The position numbers and the translations under genes were made by a program. DNA of 34,850 nt from Streptomyces capoamus (GTDB lineage: Bacteria; Actinomycetota; Actinomycetes; Streptomycetales; Streptomycetaceae): the NCBI RefSeq assembly GCF_014654935.1, contig NZ_BNBF01000014.1:1-34850 (forward strand), given 5' to 3'. The notes under the pieces are model-generated. The model saw only the letters and a list, made by a program, of their open reading frames with translations, did not search any database and had not been told where the DNA came from. This document shows, one piece after another, positions 1 through 11,163 of this stretch; the first letter of the stretch is position 1, and every line of letters begins with the position of its first letter.

Positions 1-364
1 GCCCGAGGTGGGGGCCCGGGGCGGGTGCCCGGGGCGGGTGCCCGAGGTGGGGGCCCGGGGCGGGTGCCCGGGGCGGGGGCCCGAGGTGGGGGCCCGAGGC
101 GGGGGCCCGAGGCGGGTCCCCGAGGTGGGGGCCCGAGGCGGGTCCCCGAGGTGGGGGCCCGAGGCGGGTGCCCGGGGCGGGTGCCCGAGGCGGGGGCCCG
201 AGGCGGGGGCCCGAGGCGGGTGCCCGGGGCGGGTGCCCGGGGCGGGGGCCCGAGGCGGGTCCCCGAGGTGGGGGCCCGGGGCGGATGCCCGAGGCGGGCC
301 CCCGAGTCGGGTCCCCGGGGCGGATGCCCGAGGCGGGTCCCCGAGGCCGGTGCCCGGGGCGGCG
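1..364. repeat. 13-bp tandem repeat block, 28 units, truncated by the window edge
   Basis: The unit is GCCCGAGGCGGGK with a few interchangeable positions (A/G at 6, C/T at 9, G/T at 13, G/C at 1). Counting in steps of 13 from base 1 stays in register to base 364 without any insertion or deletion, which gives 28 units; the block probably continues to the left. It lies just behind the 3' end of rsgA. Because 13 is not a multiple of 3, all frames read as Gly/Arg/Pro-rich open frames, but these have no supporting start or family match. The runs of 3-5 G separated by C triplets could fold as hairpins or G-quadruplexes; this is inference. Confidence 0.93.
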
Positions 365-395
365 GTGCCCGGACACCCGGCCCGGCACCGGGCGC

Positions 396-1499
396 CTACG
401 GCCGGCGCCCCCGCTTCGCCTCCATCATCGCCTTGCCCAGCGCCCCCATCCGCTTCCAGTCCTTCTTGATCTCGGCGCGCAGCCGCGCGTCGGTCTTGGC
501 CACGATCCACCGGTTCTCCCGCACCAGCTTCCGGTAGCTCTCCAGCCGCCGCCGGGGCAGCTCGCCGCCCTCCACGGCGGCCAGCACCGCGCACCCCGGT
601 TCCTGCTCGTGCGCGCAGTCGTGGAACCGGCACTCCTCGGCCAGCTCCTCGATCTCGGAGAACACCTGCCCGACACCGGTCTCCGCGTCGAAGAGGCCGA
701 CGCCGCGCAGCCCGGGCGTGTCGATGAGCACCCCGCCGGTGGGCAGCGCGAGCAGGTTGCGGGTGGTCGTGGTGTGCCGTCCCTTGCCGTCGACGTCCCG
801 GGCCGCCCGCACGTCCATGACGTCGGCGCCGACGAGCGCGTTGGCGAGGGTGGACTTGCCGGCGCCGGACTGGCCCAGCAGCACGGTCGTCCCGGAGCCG
901 GTCAGCGCGACGAACACGTCCAGCCCGTCGCCGTACAGGGCACTGACGGGGAGCACGGGCACGCCGGGCGCGCTGGTCTCCACGTCCTGCACGAGGTGGG
1001 ACAGGGTGACCGGGTCCGGCACCAGGTCGGCCTTGGTGAGGACGACGACGGGCTGCGCGCCGGACTCCCAGGCGAGGGCGAGGAAGCGTTCGACGCGGCC
1101 GAGGTCGAGTTCCACGGCGAGGGAGACGGCGATGACGGCGTGGTCGATGTTGGCGGCGAGGATCTGCCCCTCGGACCGCTGGGAGGAGGTGGAGCGGACG
1201 AACGCGGTGCGGCGCGGCAGGTACGCGCGCACGTACCTCGGGTCGCCGCCGGGGTCGACGGCGACCCAGTCCCCCGTGCACACGACCTTCATCGGATCGC
1301 GGGGCACGACGAACTCGGTGTCGGCGCGGACGACTCCGTCCGCGGTGACGACGTCGCACTGGCCGCGGTCGACCCGGGCGACCCGGCCCGGCAGCAGCCC
1401 GTCGGCGGCGTACGGGGCGAACGCCTCGGCCCAGGCCTGGTCCCAGCCGTACGGAGCCAGCGCGGAGAACGCGGTGAACACAGCAGAGGTGGAAGTCAA
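396..1499 (-). CDS. rsgA: Small ribosomal subunit biogenesis GTPase RsgA
   Basis: RsgA (YjeQ/EngC) is a cytoplasmic GTPase that acts late in 30S subunit assembly. The 367-aa protein shows the circularly permuted GTPase order typical of the family: G4 TKAD (155-158) and G5 VSAL (185-188) come before the P-loop GQSGAGKST (209-217) and G3 DTPG (260-263). An OB-fold-like N-terminal part occupies about 35-90. The C-terminal zinc site is C290, C295, H297, C303. The start is TTG at 1499, with GAAGGG six bases before it; the next in-frame GTG (codon 7) has no ribosome binding site. It lies 54 bases behind a 23-codon peptide gene on the same strand and probably shares its transcript. Confidence 0.95.
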   Translation of the reverse strand: MTSTSAVFTAFSALAPYGWDQAWAEAFAPYAADGLLPGRVARVDRGQCDVVTADGVVRADTEFVVPRDPMKVVCTGDWVAVDPGGDPRYVRAYLPRRTAFVRSTSSQRSEGQILAANIDHAVIAVSLAVELDLGRVERFLALAWESGAQPVVVLTKADLVPDPVTLSHLVQDVETSAPGVPVLPVSALYGDGLDVFVALTGSGTTVLLGQSGAGKSTLANALVGADVMDVRAARDVDGKGRHTTTTRNLLALPTGGVLIDTPGLRGVGLFDAETGVGQVFSEIEELAEECRFHDCAHEQEPGCAVLAAVEGGELPRRRLESYRKLVRENRWIVAKTDARLRAEIKKDWKRMGALGKAMMEAKRGRRP

Positions 1500-1553
1500 G
1501 GGAGACCCTTCACAAGGGTGGCCCCGGGCGGGCGCGCGGGATGCGCGGTCGGT

Positions 1554-1625
1554 TCAGCCGGCGGCCACGGAGGTGGACTTGATGAGTTCCTGGATGAGGG
1601 CAGCGCCCAGCACAGTGACAGCCAT
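1554..1625 (-). CDS. 23-aa hydrophobic peptide upstream of rsgA
   Basis: A 24-codon frame (ATG to TGA) is preceded by a perfect AGGAGGT with nine bases to the ATG (1626-1642), the strongest ribosome binding site in this part of the window. The product begins MAVTVLGAALIQELIK and ends SVAAG. Residues 3-16 are largely hydrophobic with Q12, E13 and K16 on one side, as in a short amphipathic helix. No cysteine, no cleavable signal peptide and no stretch long enough for a classical membrane span. It is followed after 54 bases by rsgA, and a small hairpin (ACCCTT-CAC-AAGGGT) lies in that gap, covering the rsgA ribosome binding site. I do not recognise the peptide; leader peptide, amphipathic signalling/toxic peptide and untranslated artefact are all possible. 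Confidence 0.55.
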   Translation of the reverse strand: MAVTVLGAALIQELIKSTSVAAG

Positions 1626-1651
1626 CGGTCGACACCTCCTCGTTCTCGCTC

Positions 1652-1663
1652 GTGCGTACGCAC
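1652..1663. promoter_or_regulatory. 12-bp perfect palindrome GTGCGTACGCAC
   Basis: Perfect inverted repeat in the 5' untranslated region of the 23-aa peptide/rsgA unit, between its likely promoter and its ribosome binding site. It may be an operator; no binding protein can be named. Confidence 0.35.
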
Positions 1664-1684
1664 ACCACCTCGGCGTGCGGGGCA

Positions 1685-1715
1685 ACTGTAGCCCGGGGGC
1701 GGGCCGGTGCGTCAA
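1685..1715 (-). promoter_or_regulatory. Probable promoter of the peptide-rsgA unit
   Basis: On the minus strand TTGACG (1715-1710) is followed after 19 bases by TACAGT (1690-1685). The -35 box fits the main sigma factor well, the spacer is one or two bases longer than usual. Transcription would begin near 1678 and pass through the palindrome before the peptide gene. Confidence 0.4.
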
Positions 1716-1755
1716 CGTGTTTTCCGCACGGCCCGGCCGAGTCTTCCTCCGGGGC

Positions 1756-3231
1756 TCATCCCAGCGTGCAGGGGGCCCCGTTGAGGGCGAAGGCGTGCGG
1801 GGTGCGGTTCGCGTCCGTCCAGGTGCCGAGGAAGCCGAAGGACAGGGTGCCGTGGGCGGCGACCGTCCTGTTGTAGTCGGCGGCGGTGGCGGTGACGCGG
1901 GAGCCGTTCTGGTGGACGGTGGCGTCCCACATCTGGCCGACCTGCTGGCCGTCGCGGAAGCTCCAGGACACCTGCCAGCCGCTCAGTGCCCGGTCGGTGG
2001 TCACGGTGACGGTGGCCTGGAAGCCGTCGGGCCACTGGCTGTCCAGCTCGTAGGCGACCCGGCAGCGGGCCGACCGGGTGGTGGCGGAGGCGCTGGGCTC
2101 GCCCGCGGGGTGGGTGGCGGAGGTGGTGCCCTGGGGTTCGGGGTCGGGCTTCCTGCGGCCGGGGGCGCCCTCGGTGCGGGGCGCGGCGGGCGGGGCGGAG
2201 GACGAGCCCGTGGCGGTGGGGCGGGGCGTGGTGCGGGAGACGCCCGGGTCGGCGACCGGTTGCCGCTCGTCCTGGGCGACGGCGGTGTCGTCGCCGGAGC
2301 CGCCGAACGGCATCATCGACACGCCGAGCGCCAGCGCGGAGAGCAGCACCGCTGCGGCGAGCAGTCCGCCGCGCAGCGCACGGTGGCGGCCCGCGCCCTC
2401 CTCCTGGTCGCCGGGGTCGGCGGTGCCGGGGCGGCCCGCCCCGAGCCGGACCTCGGTGGCCCGGCGGCGCCGTTCCAGGTAGGCGAGGCCGCCCCAGCCG
2501 ATCACTCCGCCGGCCAGCGCGGCGGGCAGCCCGCCGCCGTGCAGCCGCAGACAGGCGGCGGCCTCGGCGCACTGCACGCAGGTGGCGAGGTGCCGGGAGA
2601 GGTCGCCGGGGGTCTGTGCGGTGGGCGAGCGGGTGACGGCGTCGAGCAGCCGGGCGTAGCTGCGGCACTGCGCGTCCATCGGGGAGTCGAGGTGGGCGCG
2701 GTGGCAGCGGTCCCGGAACAGGGTGCGGACCTGGTCGAGTTCGTCGGCGACGCCGGCCGGTTCCAGGCCGAGCCGGCGGGCCACGGTGGGCAGTGGCAGC
2801 GCCTCCACCTCGGCCAGCCAGAGCAGCGCGGCGTCCGCCTCCTGCATGTCCCGCAGACCGCGCAGCGCGACCGGGCGCCGCAGCGGCGGCCCCGAGAACC
2901 GGGCGGCGGCCTCGGAGTTGAGCCACAGCCGCAGGTCCGGGTCGAGCCGGTGGCCCTCCCCGTCGGCCTCCCAGGCGGCGGCGGTGGTGCGCACGGCGGT
3001 GAGCAGGGCCGGGATCACGGGCAGCCGTGCGGTACGGCGGCCCGCGCCGCGCACATGGGTGCTCGCGGCGGCGCGGACCTCGCGCATGCCGAGCGTGAAG
3101 GCCTCGGTGGCCAGCTGATGAGCCGTCAGGGACCCGGAGGTGCACAGGTCCGCGTACGAGAGCACCGCGTCCCAGCACTCCGAGAACAGCGCGGTCTCGG
3201 TGTCGTCCTGGGGGGTCGGCAGGTCGGGCAT
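1756..3231 (-). CDS. Membrane protein: sigma-like region, anti-sigma zinc finger, TM, extracytoplasmic CBM2
   Basis: The 491-aa product has four parts. Residues 1-180 resemble a degenerate ECF sigma factor: a helical region-2-like part near 12-60 and a region-4-like helix-turn-helix near 130-178 (PTVARRLGLEPAGVADELDQ). Next, H214-x3-C218-x2-C221 is the HxxxCxxC pattern of zinc-binding anti-sigma factors. A hydrophobic segment at about 286-306 follows, then a Pro/Ser/Thr-rich linker (320-388). Residues 390-491 are a family 2 carbohydrate-binding module with C390/C488 and W400, W419, W424 and W435 in the expected places. The inferred topology puts the regulator-like half in the cytoplasm and the cellulose-binding module outside. 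The ATG at 3231 has AGGAG four bases upstream. It stands alone between two same-strand genes. Function is unproven. Confidence 0.85.
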   Translation of the reverse strand: MPDLPTPQDDTETALFSECWDAVLSYADLCTSGSLTAHQLATEAFTLGMREVRAAASTHVRGAGRRTARLPVIPALLTAVRTTAAAWEADGEGHRLDPDLRLWLNSEAAARFSGPPLRRPVALRGLRDMQEADAALLWLAEVEALPLPTVARRLGLEPAGVADELDQVRTLFRDRCHRAHLDSPMDAQCRSYARLLDAVTRSPTAQTPGDLSRHLATCVQCAEAAACLRLHGGGLPAALAGGVIGWGGLAYLERRRRATEVRLGAGRPGTADPGDQEEGAGRHRALRGGLLAAAVLLSALALGVSMMPFGGSGDDTAVAQDERQPVADPGVSRTTPRPTATGSSSAPPAAPRTEGAPGRRKPDPEPQGTTSATHPAGEPSASATTRSARCRVAYELDSQWPDGFQATVTVTTDRALSGWQVSWSFRDGQQVGQMWDATVHQNGSRVTATAADYNRTVAAHGTLSFGFLGTWTDANRTPHAFALNGAPCTLG

Positions 3232-3256
3232 GGGACTCCTGCATCCACGAGCGAGG

Positions 3257-3285
3257 GCAACTCACCAAAGGGAAAGGGGAGTTGC
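3257..3285. promoter_or_regulatory. Inverted repeat GCAACTC-N15-GAGTTGC in the 5' UTR of the CBM2 protein gene
   Basis: Seven-base perfect arms (3257-3263 and 3279-3285) lie 26 bases upstream of the ATG at 3231 within the 239-bp gap to the radical SAM gene. It could be an mRNA hairpin or an operator. The rest of the gap (3286-3470) shows no gene and no convincing promoter boxes. Confidence 0.35.
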
Positions 3286-3470
3286 GGGGAACCTCGCGGC
3301 AGGGCACAGAGCCTTTCACGCCCTCGACACAACTGACAAGCGGCCTGTTCACATCCGGCTACCGTCAGTGGTGGCGCGGAAGCGCGTCGCGACGAGCCCC
3401 CGACTCCGGCCTCTGGTACGGACGCGGACGCCGTTTCGCTCAGCGGGGCGGGAACCGGTCCCGGCCGCCG

Positions 3471-4820
3471 TCACGCCCGGGCAGCCGCCTGAGTCCCGTC
3501 CTCCCGCGCCGCCGGCCCGTCGGCGGGCAGGCTGTCCATGAAGGAGCTGACGGAGAACACCGCGCGGCCGGGTCCGGGCGGGCCGTAGCCGGGCGGCGAG
3601 GACAGGCCGAAGTCGTCCATCGTTTGCCGGTAGGCCTGCAGCAGCCGGATGTGGTACTCCAGCGGCGCGCCCTGCGGGTTGGCCTTGCCGAGCGGGGTGG
3701 TGGGCTCCGGGCACCAGGTGGTGAACCGGGGGGTGATGCCGTGCGACATGAAGAAGCGCAGGCCCTCGGTGGTGGAGGCGATGGCCTCGTCGACGGTGGT
3801 GAAGCCGAAGGGCTCGGCCATCTCCACGCCCGCCACGAAGTTCGGGATGACGTTGCGCGCGCCGAAGACCTCGGCGGAGTCGAGGATGCGCTTGTGCCAC
3901 TCGTCGCGGCCGACGTACCGCTCCTTGCCCGGGCAGTACATCTTGAACAGGTACTCGTCCCACACCTCGTAGTTGGGGTGGTAGATCTGCACGCCGTAGT
4001 CCTTGAACCGCTGCACGTCGTCCTTGGGCAGCGCCTGGGCGACCACCTTGCCGATCCAGCGGCCGGGGAAGCGCTCCTCGATGGCCTTGGCGTAGTGGCC
4101 GTAGAAGTCGGCCTCGTCGCGGCCCGAGACCGTCTTGGTGATGGCGCCGCCGGTGAGCGTGTAGGCGGTGGAGGCCTTCTGGGTGTCGTACCGGTCGATG
4201 ATCTCCAGGGCCTCCAGGACCTCCTCGACGTCCTTCACCCCGGTGTACGGGCGGCCGGCCGCCTTGTGCTGGCGCCAGTTGTGGTTGATGTCACAGTACT
4301 GGCACTCCTCCTTGGCGCCGAAGTACTGGCAGACCCGGAAGACGGTGAGGTAGATCAGGTAGCCCCACTGGATGGTCGGGGCCACCTCCATCACGGACTT
4401 GCCGTTGGACAGCTTGTGCCGGTAGTACTCCGGCATCGGCGGCACGCCCACGTCGGCGATACGCCTGCCGTCCAGGTACAGCCCGAGCAGGCCCTCCTCG
4501 TCGGCGGCGACCCGGTACGGCGAGGCGGGGTTCACCCGGACGGAGACGACCGTGCGCCGCAGGTCGTAGGGGCCGCCGGTGAGGATGATCTCCTCGGGCG
4601 GGCGGCGCAGCGCCGCCTCGCCCAGCTCGGGCAGGGTGCCGTGGTCGAAGGAGAAGATGAAGTACGACTTCGGCTTCACCTCGCCGCTCTCGTTGTCGCT
4701 CAGCGCCGACGGGTCGAAGGCGACACCGCCGCGCAGCAGGTCCTCCTTGAAGACGGCCTCCCGCGGCACCTCCGGGAACCGCTCCATCAGATCCTCGACC
4801 AGCGCGGTACGACTGCCCAT
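3471..4820 (-). CDS. Radical SAM protein with C-x8-C-x2-C motif, substrate unknown
   Basis: The 449-aa protein carries C164-x8-C173-x2-C176 (CQYFGAKEECQYC), followed by DINHNW. The spacing differs from the standard radical SAM CxxxCxxC, but the context fits a [4Fe-4S]/S-adenosylmethionine site: the LTGG at about 236-239 matches the GGE-like SAM-amine-binding turn, and downstream beta-strands (GKVVAQALP, YGVQIYHPNYEVWD, NVIPNFVAGVEM) suit a TIM barrel. N-terminal residues 1-150 form an extra domain. More cysteines sit in MYCPGK and TTWCPEP. ATG 4820 is chosen because GGAGGA lies nine bases upstream; an in-frame start at 4874 has no such site. It is divergent from the alditol oxidase gene. Family and reaction are not known to me. 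Confidence 0.8.
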   Translation of the reverse strand: MGSRTALVEDLMERFPEVPREAVFKEDLLRGGVAFDPSALSDNESGEVKPKSYFIFSFDHGTLPELGEAALRRPPEEIILTGGPYDLRRTVVSVRVNPASPYRVAADEEGLLGLYLDGRRIADVGVPPMPEYYRHKLSNGKSVMEVAPTIQWGYLIYLTVFRVCQYFGAKEECQYCDINHNWRQHKAAGRPYTGVKDVEEVLEALEIIDRYDTQKASTAYTLTGGAITKTVSGRDEADFYGHYAKAIEERFPGRWIGKVVAQALPKDDVQRFKDYGVQIYHPNYEVWDEYLFKMYCPGKERYVGRDEWHKRILDSAEVFGARNVIPNFVAGVEMAEPFGFTTVDEAIASTTEGLRFFMSHGITPRFTTWCPEPTTPLGKANPQGAPLEYHIRLLQAYRQTMDDFGLSSPPGYGPPGPGRAVFSVSSFMDSLPADGPAAREDGTQAAARA

Positions 4821-4901
4821 CCGTCTGTCTCCTCCCGGCTCAGGCGTACGCCTCTCACCGTATGCCCCTGCCACGGGCTCACCCGCGCCGGGTCCCCCGG
4901 G

Positions 4902-4933
4902 ATCCTACCGATGTACCCCTTACGACGCTTACG
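4902..4933 (-). promoter_or_regulatory. Possible promoter of the radical SAM gene with CGTAAG direct repeats
   Basis: Minus-strand TAGGAT (4907-4902) is a good -10 box. In place of a recognisable -35 box two CGTAAG repeats lie three bases apart (4933-4928 and 4924-4919), which could be an activator site. Boxes are weak and the call is tentative. Confidence 0.3.
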
Positions 4934-5031
4934 TTCGGTGATGACCGGTTCACCGGAAGGGTCCGCCCGGCCGTCGCCGGCCTCGCCCGCCGGGACGGCA
5001 ACCGGTTTCCCCCGCGGGTGGCCCCGGATGA

Positions 5032-6351
<1,320 letters not shown>

Positions 6352-6399
6352 GGGCCGTGATCCGGCCGCCGCACTTCCTCCAGCCCCTTTCCTAACTCC

Positions 6400-6428
6400 T
6401 TGTCGAAAGCGTCCGCCGGCCATAACCT
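6400..6428 (+). promoter_or_regulatory. Probable promoter of the ROK regulator gene
   Basis: TTGTCG (6400-6405), a 17-base spacer and TAACCT (6423-6428) fit a main-sigma promoter. Inverted half-sites CTTTC (6387-6391) and GAAAG (6405-6409) flank and overlap the -35 box, suggesting an operator, perhaps for the ROK protein itself. Confidence 0.5.
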
Positions 6429-6491
6429 GACGCCCGCGCCGGTGCCGGACCCGCTCCGGCCTGGTCCCGCCGGGAAGGGAGGGGCAGCCGC

Positions 6492-7736
6492 GTGAAGCGC
6501 ACCTCACGTGACATCCGCACCGCCAACCGCTACGAGGTGCTGCGCCAGATCATCGCCGCGTCCCCCACCTCCCGGCAGGAGCTGGCCGCGGCCACCGGGC
6601 TGAGCCTGGCCACCGTGGCCACGCTCGTCGGCGAGCTGCTGGACCTCCGCATGATCACCGAGGTCGGTTTCGAGGACTCGGCCGGCGGTCGCCCCCGGGG
6701 CCTGGTCGCGGTCAACGCCTCGGGCGGCGCGCTGATCGGCGTGGACATCGCCGAGACGTACGTCCACGTCGAGCTGTTCGACCTGGCGCTGAACGTGCTG
6801 GCCCGGGCCGACGAGGACATGCGGCCCGGCGAGAGCCGGCCCGAGCAGGTGGTCGGGCAGGTCGCCGCCGCGGTCGGCTCGGTGGTCGCCCGGGCCGGCG
6901 TCGAGGCGGCCCGGGTGCTCGGCGTCGGGGTGAGCGTGCCGGGCCAGGTCGACCGGGACACCGGCGTCGCCGAGTACGCGCCGAACTGGGACTGGCACGA
7001 CGTACCGCTGCTCGACCTGCTCGCCGAGCACATCGCCCACCCGCTGTACCTGGACAATCCGCTGCGCGCCTGTGCGGTGGCCGAGCTGTGGTTCGGGGCC
7101 GCGCGGGGCCGCGGGGACGCCGTGGTCGTCAACCTCGGCACCGGGGTCGGCGCCGGTCTCGCCCTCGGCGGCGGTCTGCACCGGGGCGTCAGCAACAGCG
7201 CCGGCGAGTGGGGTCACACCACCCTGGTGCTGGACGGCCGGCTGTGCCACTGCGGCAACCACGGCTGCGTGGAGACGTATGTCGGCGCGCCCGGCATCAT
7301 GCAGAACCTGCGCGAACTCGACCCGACCTCCCCCCTGTTGCACCCCGGGGACCAGAGCGCCACCGTCGACGCGCTGGCCCGGGCGGTCGCCGCCGCGGAC
7401 CCGGTCGCGCTCAAGGTCGTCCGGGACACGGCCCGCTACCTCGGCGCCGGCATCGCCGACCTGGTCAACCTGCTCAACCCCGAAGTGGTCGTGCTCAGCA
7501 GCTGGGTGGCCGCCCGGCTGGGCGAGCCGCTCCTCGGGGAGGTCCGTCGGGCGGTCGCCCGGCACGCCCTGCGCCGGCCGCTGGCCGCCACCGAGATCGT
7601 GCTCTCCCCGATCCCCACCGACCCGGTGTCCCTCGGCGCGGCCACGTTCGCGCTGGAAGGGGCGCTGCGGTCGGTCGGGCAGAGGGCCGCGAAACGCACC
7701 GCCCCGGCAAGGAGCCGTACCGCACCACCTTCATGA
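6492..7736 (+). CDS. ROK-family transcriptional regulator
   Basis: The 414-aa protein has an N-terminal winged helix (about 13-60, with ELAAATGLSLATVATLVGEL as helix-turn-helix) and a ROK sugar-kinase-like domain from about 80. The phosphate loop VDIAET (84-89) and the zinc site H242, C252, C254, C259 (GEWGHT and CHCGNHGC) are present. The E-N-D motif that supplies the catalytic Asp in ROK kinases reads D-N-P (188-190), so sugar sensing without phosphorylation is likely. The GTG at 6492 follows a GGGAGGGG-type ribosome binding site. Downstream lie a decayed lectin gene and a beta-galactosidase gene on the same strand, so it may control galactoside use; the ligand is inferred only from context. 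Confidence 0.92.
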   Translation: MKRTSRDIRTANRYEVLRQIIAASPTSRQELAAATGLSLATVATLVGELLDLRMITEVGFEDSAGGRPRGLVAVNASGGALIGVDIAETYVHVELFDLALNVLARADEDMRPGESRPEQVVGQVAAAVGSVVARAGVEAARVLGVGVSVPGQVDRDTGVAEYAPNWDWHDVPLLDLLAEHIAHPLYLDNPLRACAVAELWFGAARGRGDAVVVNLGTGVGAGLALGGGLHRGVSNSAGEWGHTTLVLDGRLCHCGNHGCVETYVGAPGIMQNLRELDPTSPLLHPGDQSATVDALARAVAAADPVALKVVRDTARYLGAGIADLVNLLNPEVVVLSSWVAARLGEPLLGEVRRAVARHALRRPLAATEIVLSPIPTDPVSLGAATFALEGALRSVGQRAAKRTAPARSRTAPPS

Positions 7737-10979
<3,243 letters not shown>

Positions 10980-11001
10980 ACCGACGGTCCCGGTGCGTCC
11001 C

Positions 11002-11039
11002 ACCGCGGCCGGCCGGCCCTCCTGCCGGCCGGCCGCGGT
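11002..11039 (+). terminator. Strong hairpin terminator after the beta-galactosidase gene
   Basis: A perfect 15-bp G+C-rich stem (11002-11016 with 11025-11039) with an 8-base loop starts 23 bases behind the stop codon. There is no U-tract, as usual in Streptomyces. Confidence 0.85.
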
Positions 11040-11163
11040 CCTGGACACCTCGGTACTCATCGTGGTGACGAGGCGCGCCGGAGTACGTCGTGGTGCCCTT
11101 GGGTGACCGGGTCGAAGGATCCGGAAGTCTTCCCCCACCACCTTCCCAATCCGTCAGGTTGAC

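Noticed and set aside
8-537. Gly/Arg/Pro-rich collagen-like open frames over the left end
   Set aside because: They arise from the 13-bp repeat, which is open in all frames; there is no ribosome binding site and no domain outside the repeat.
718-3336. 872-aa open frame on the plus strand
   Set aside because: It runs antisense over rsgA and the CBM2 protein gene, both with clear domains; it is a by-product of high G+C codon bias.
4787-4874. Longer start for the radical SAM protein at 4874
   Set aside because: The upstream start lacks a ribosome binding site, whereas GGAGGA is placed correctly for ATG 4820.
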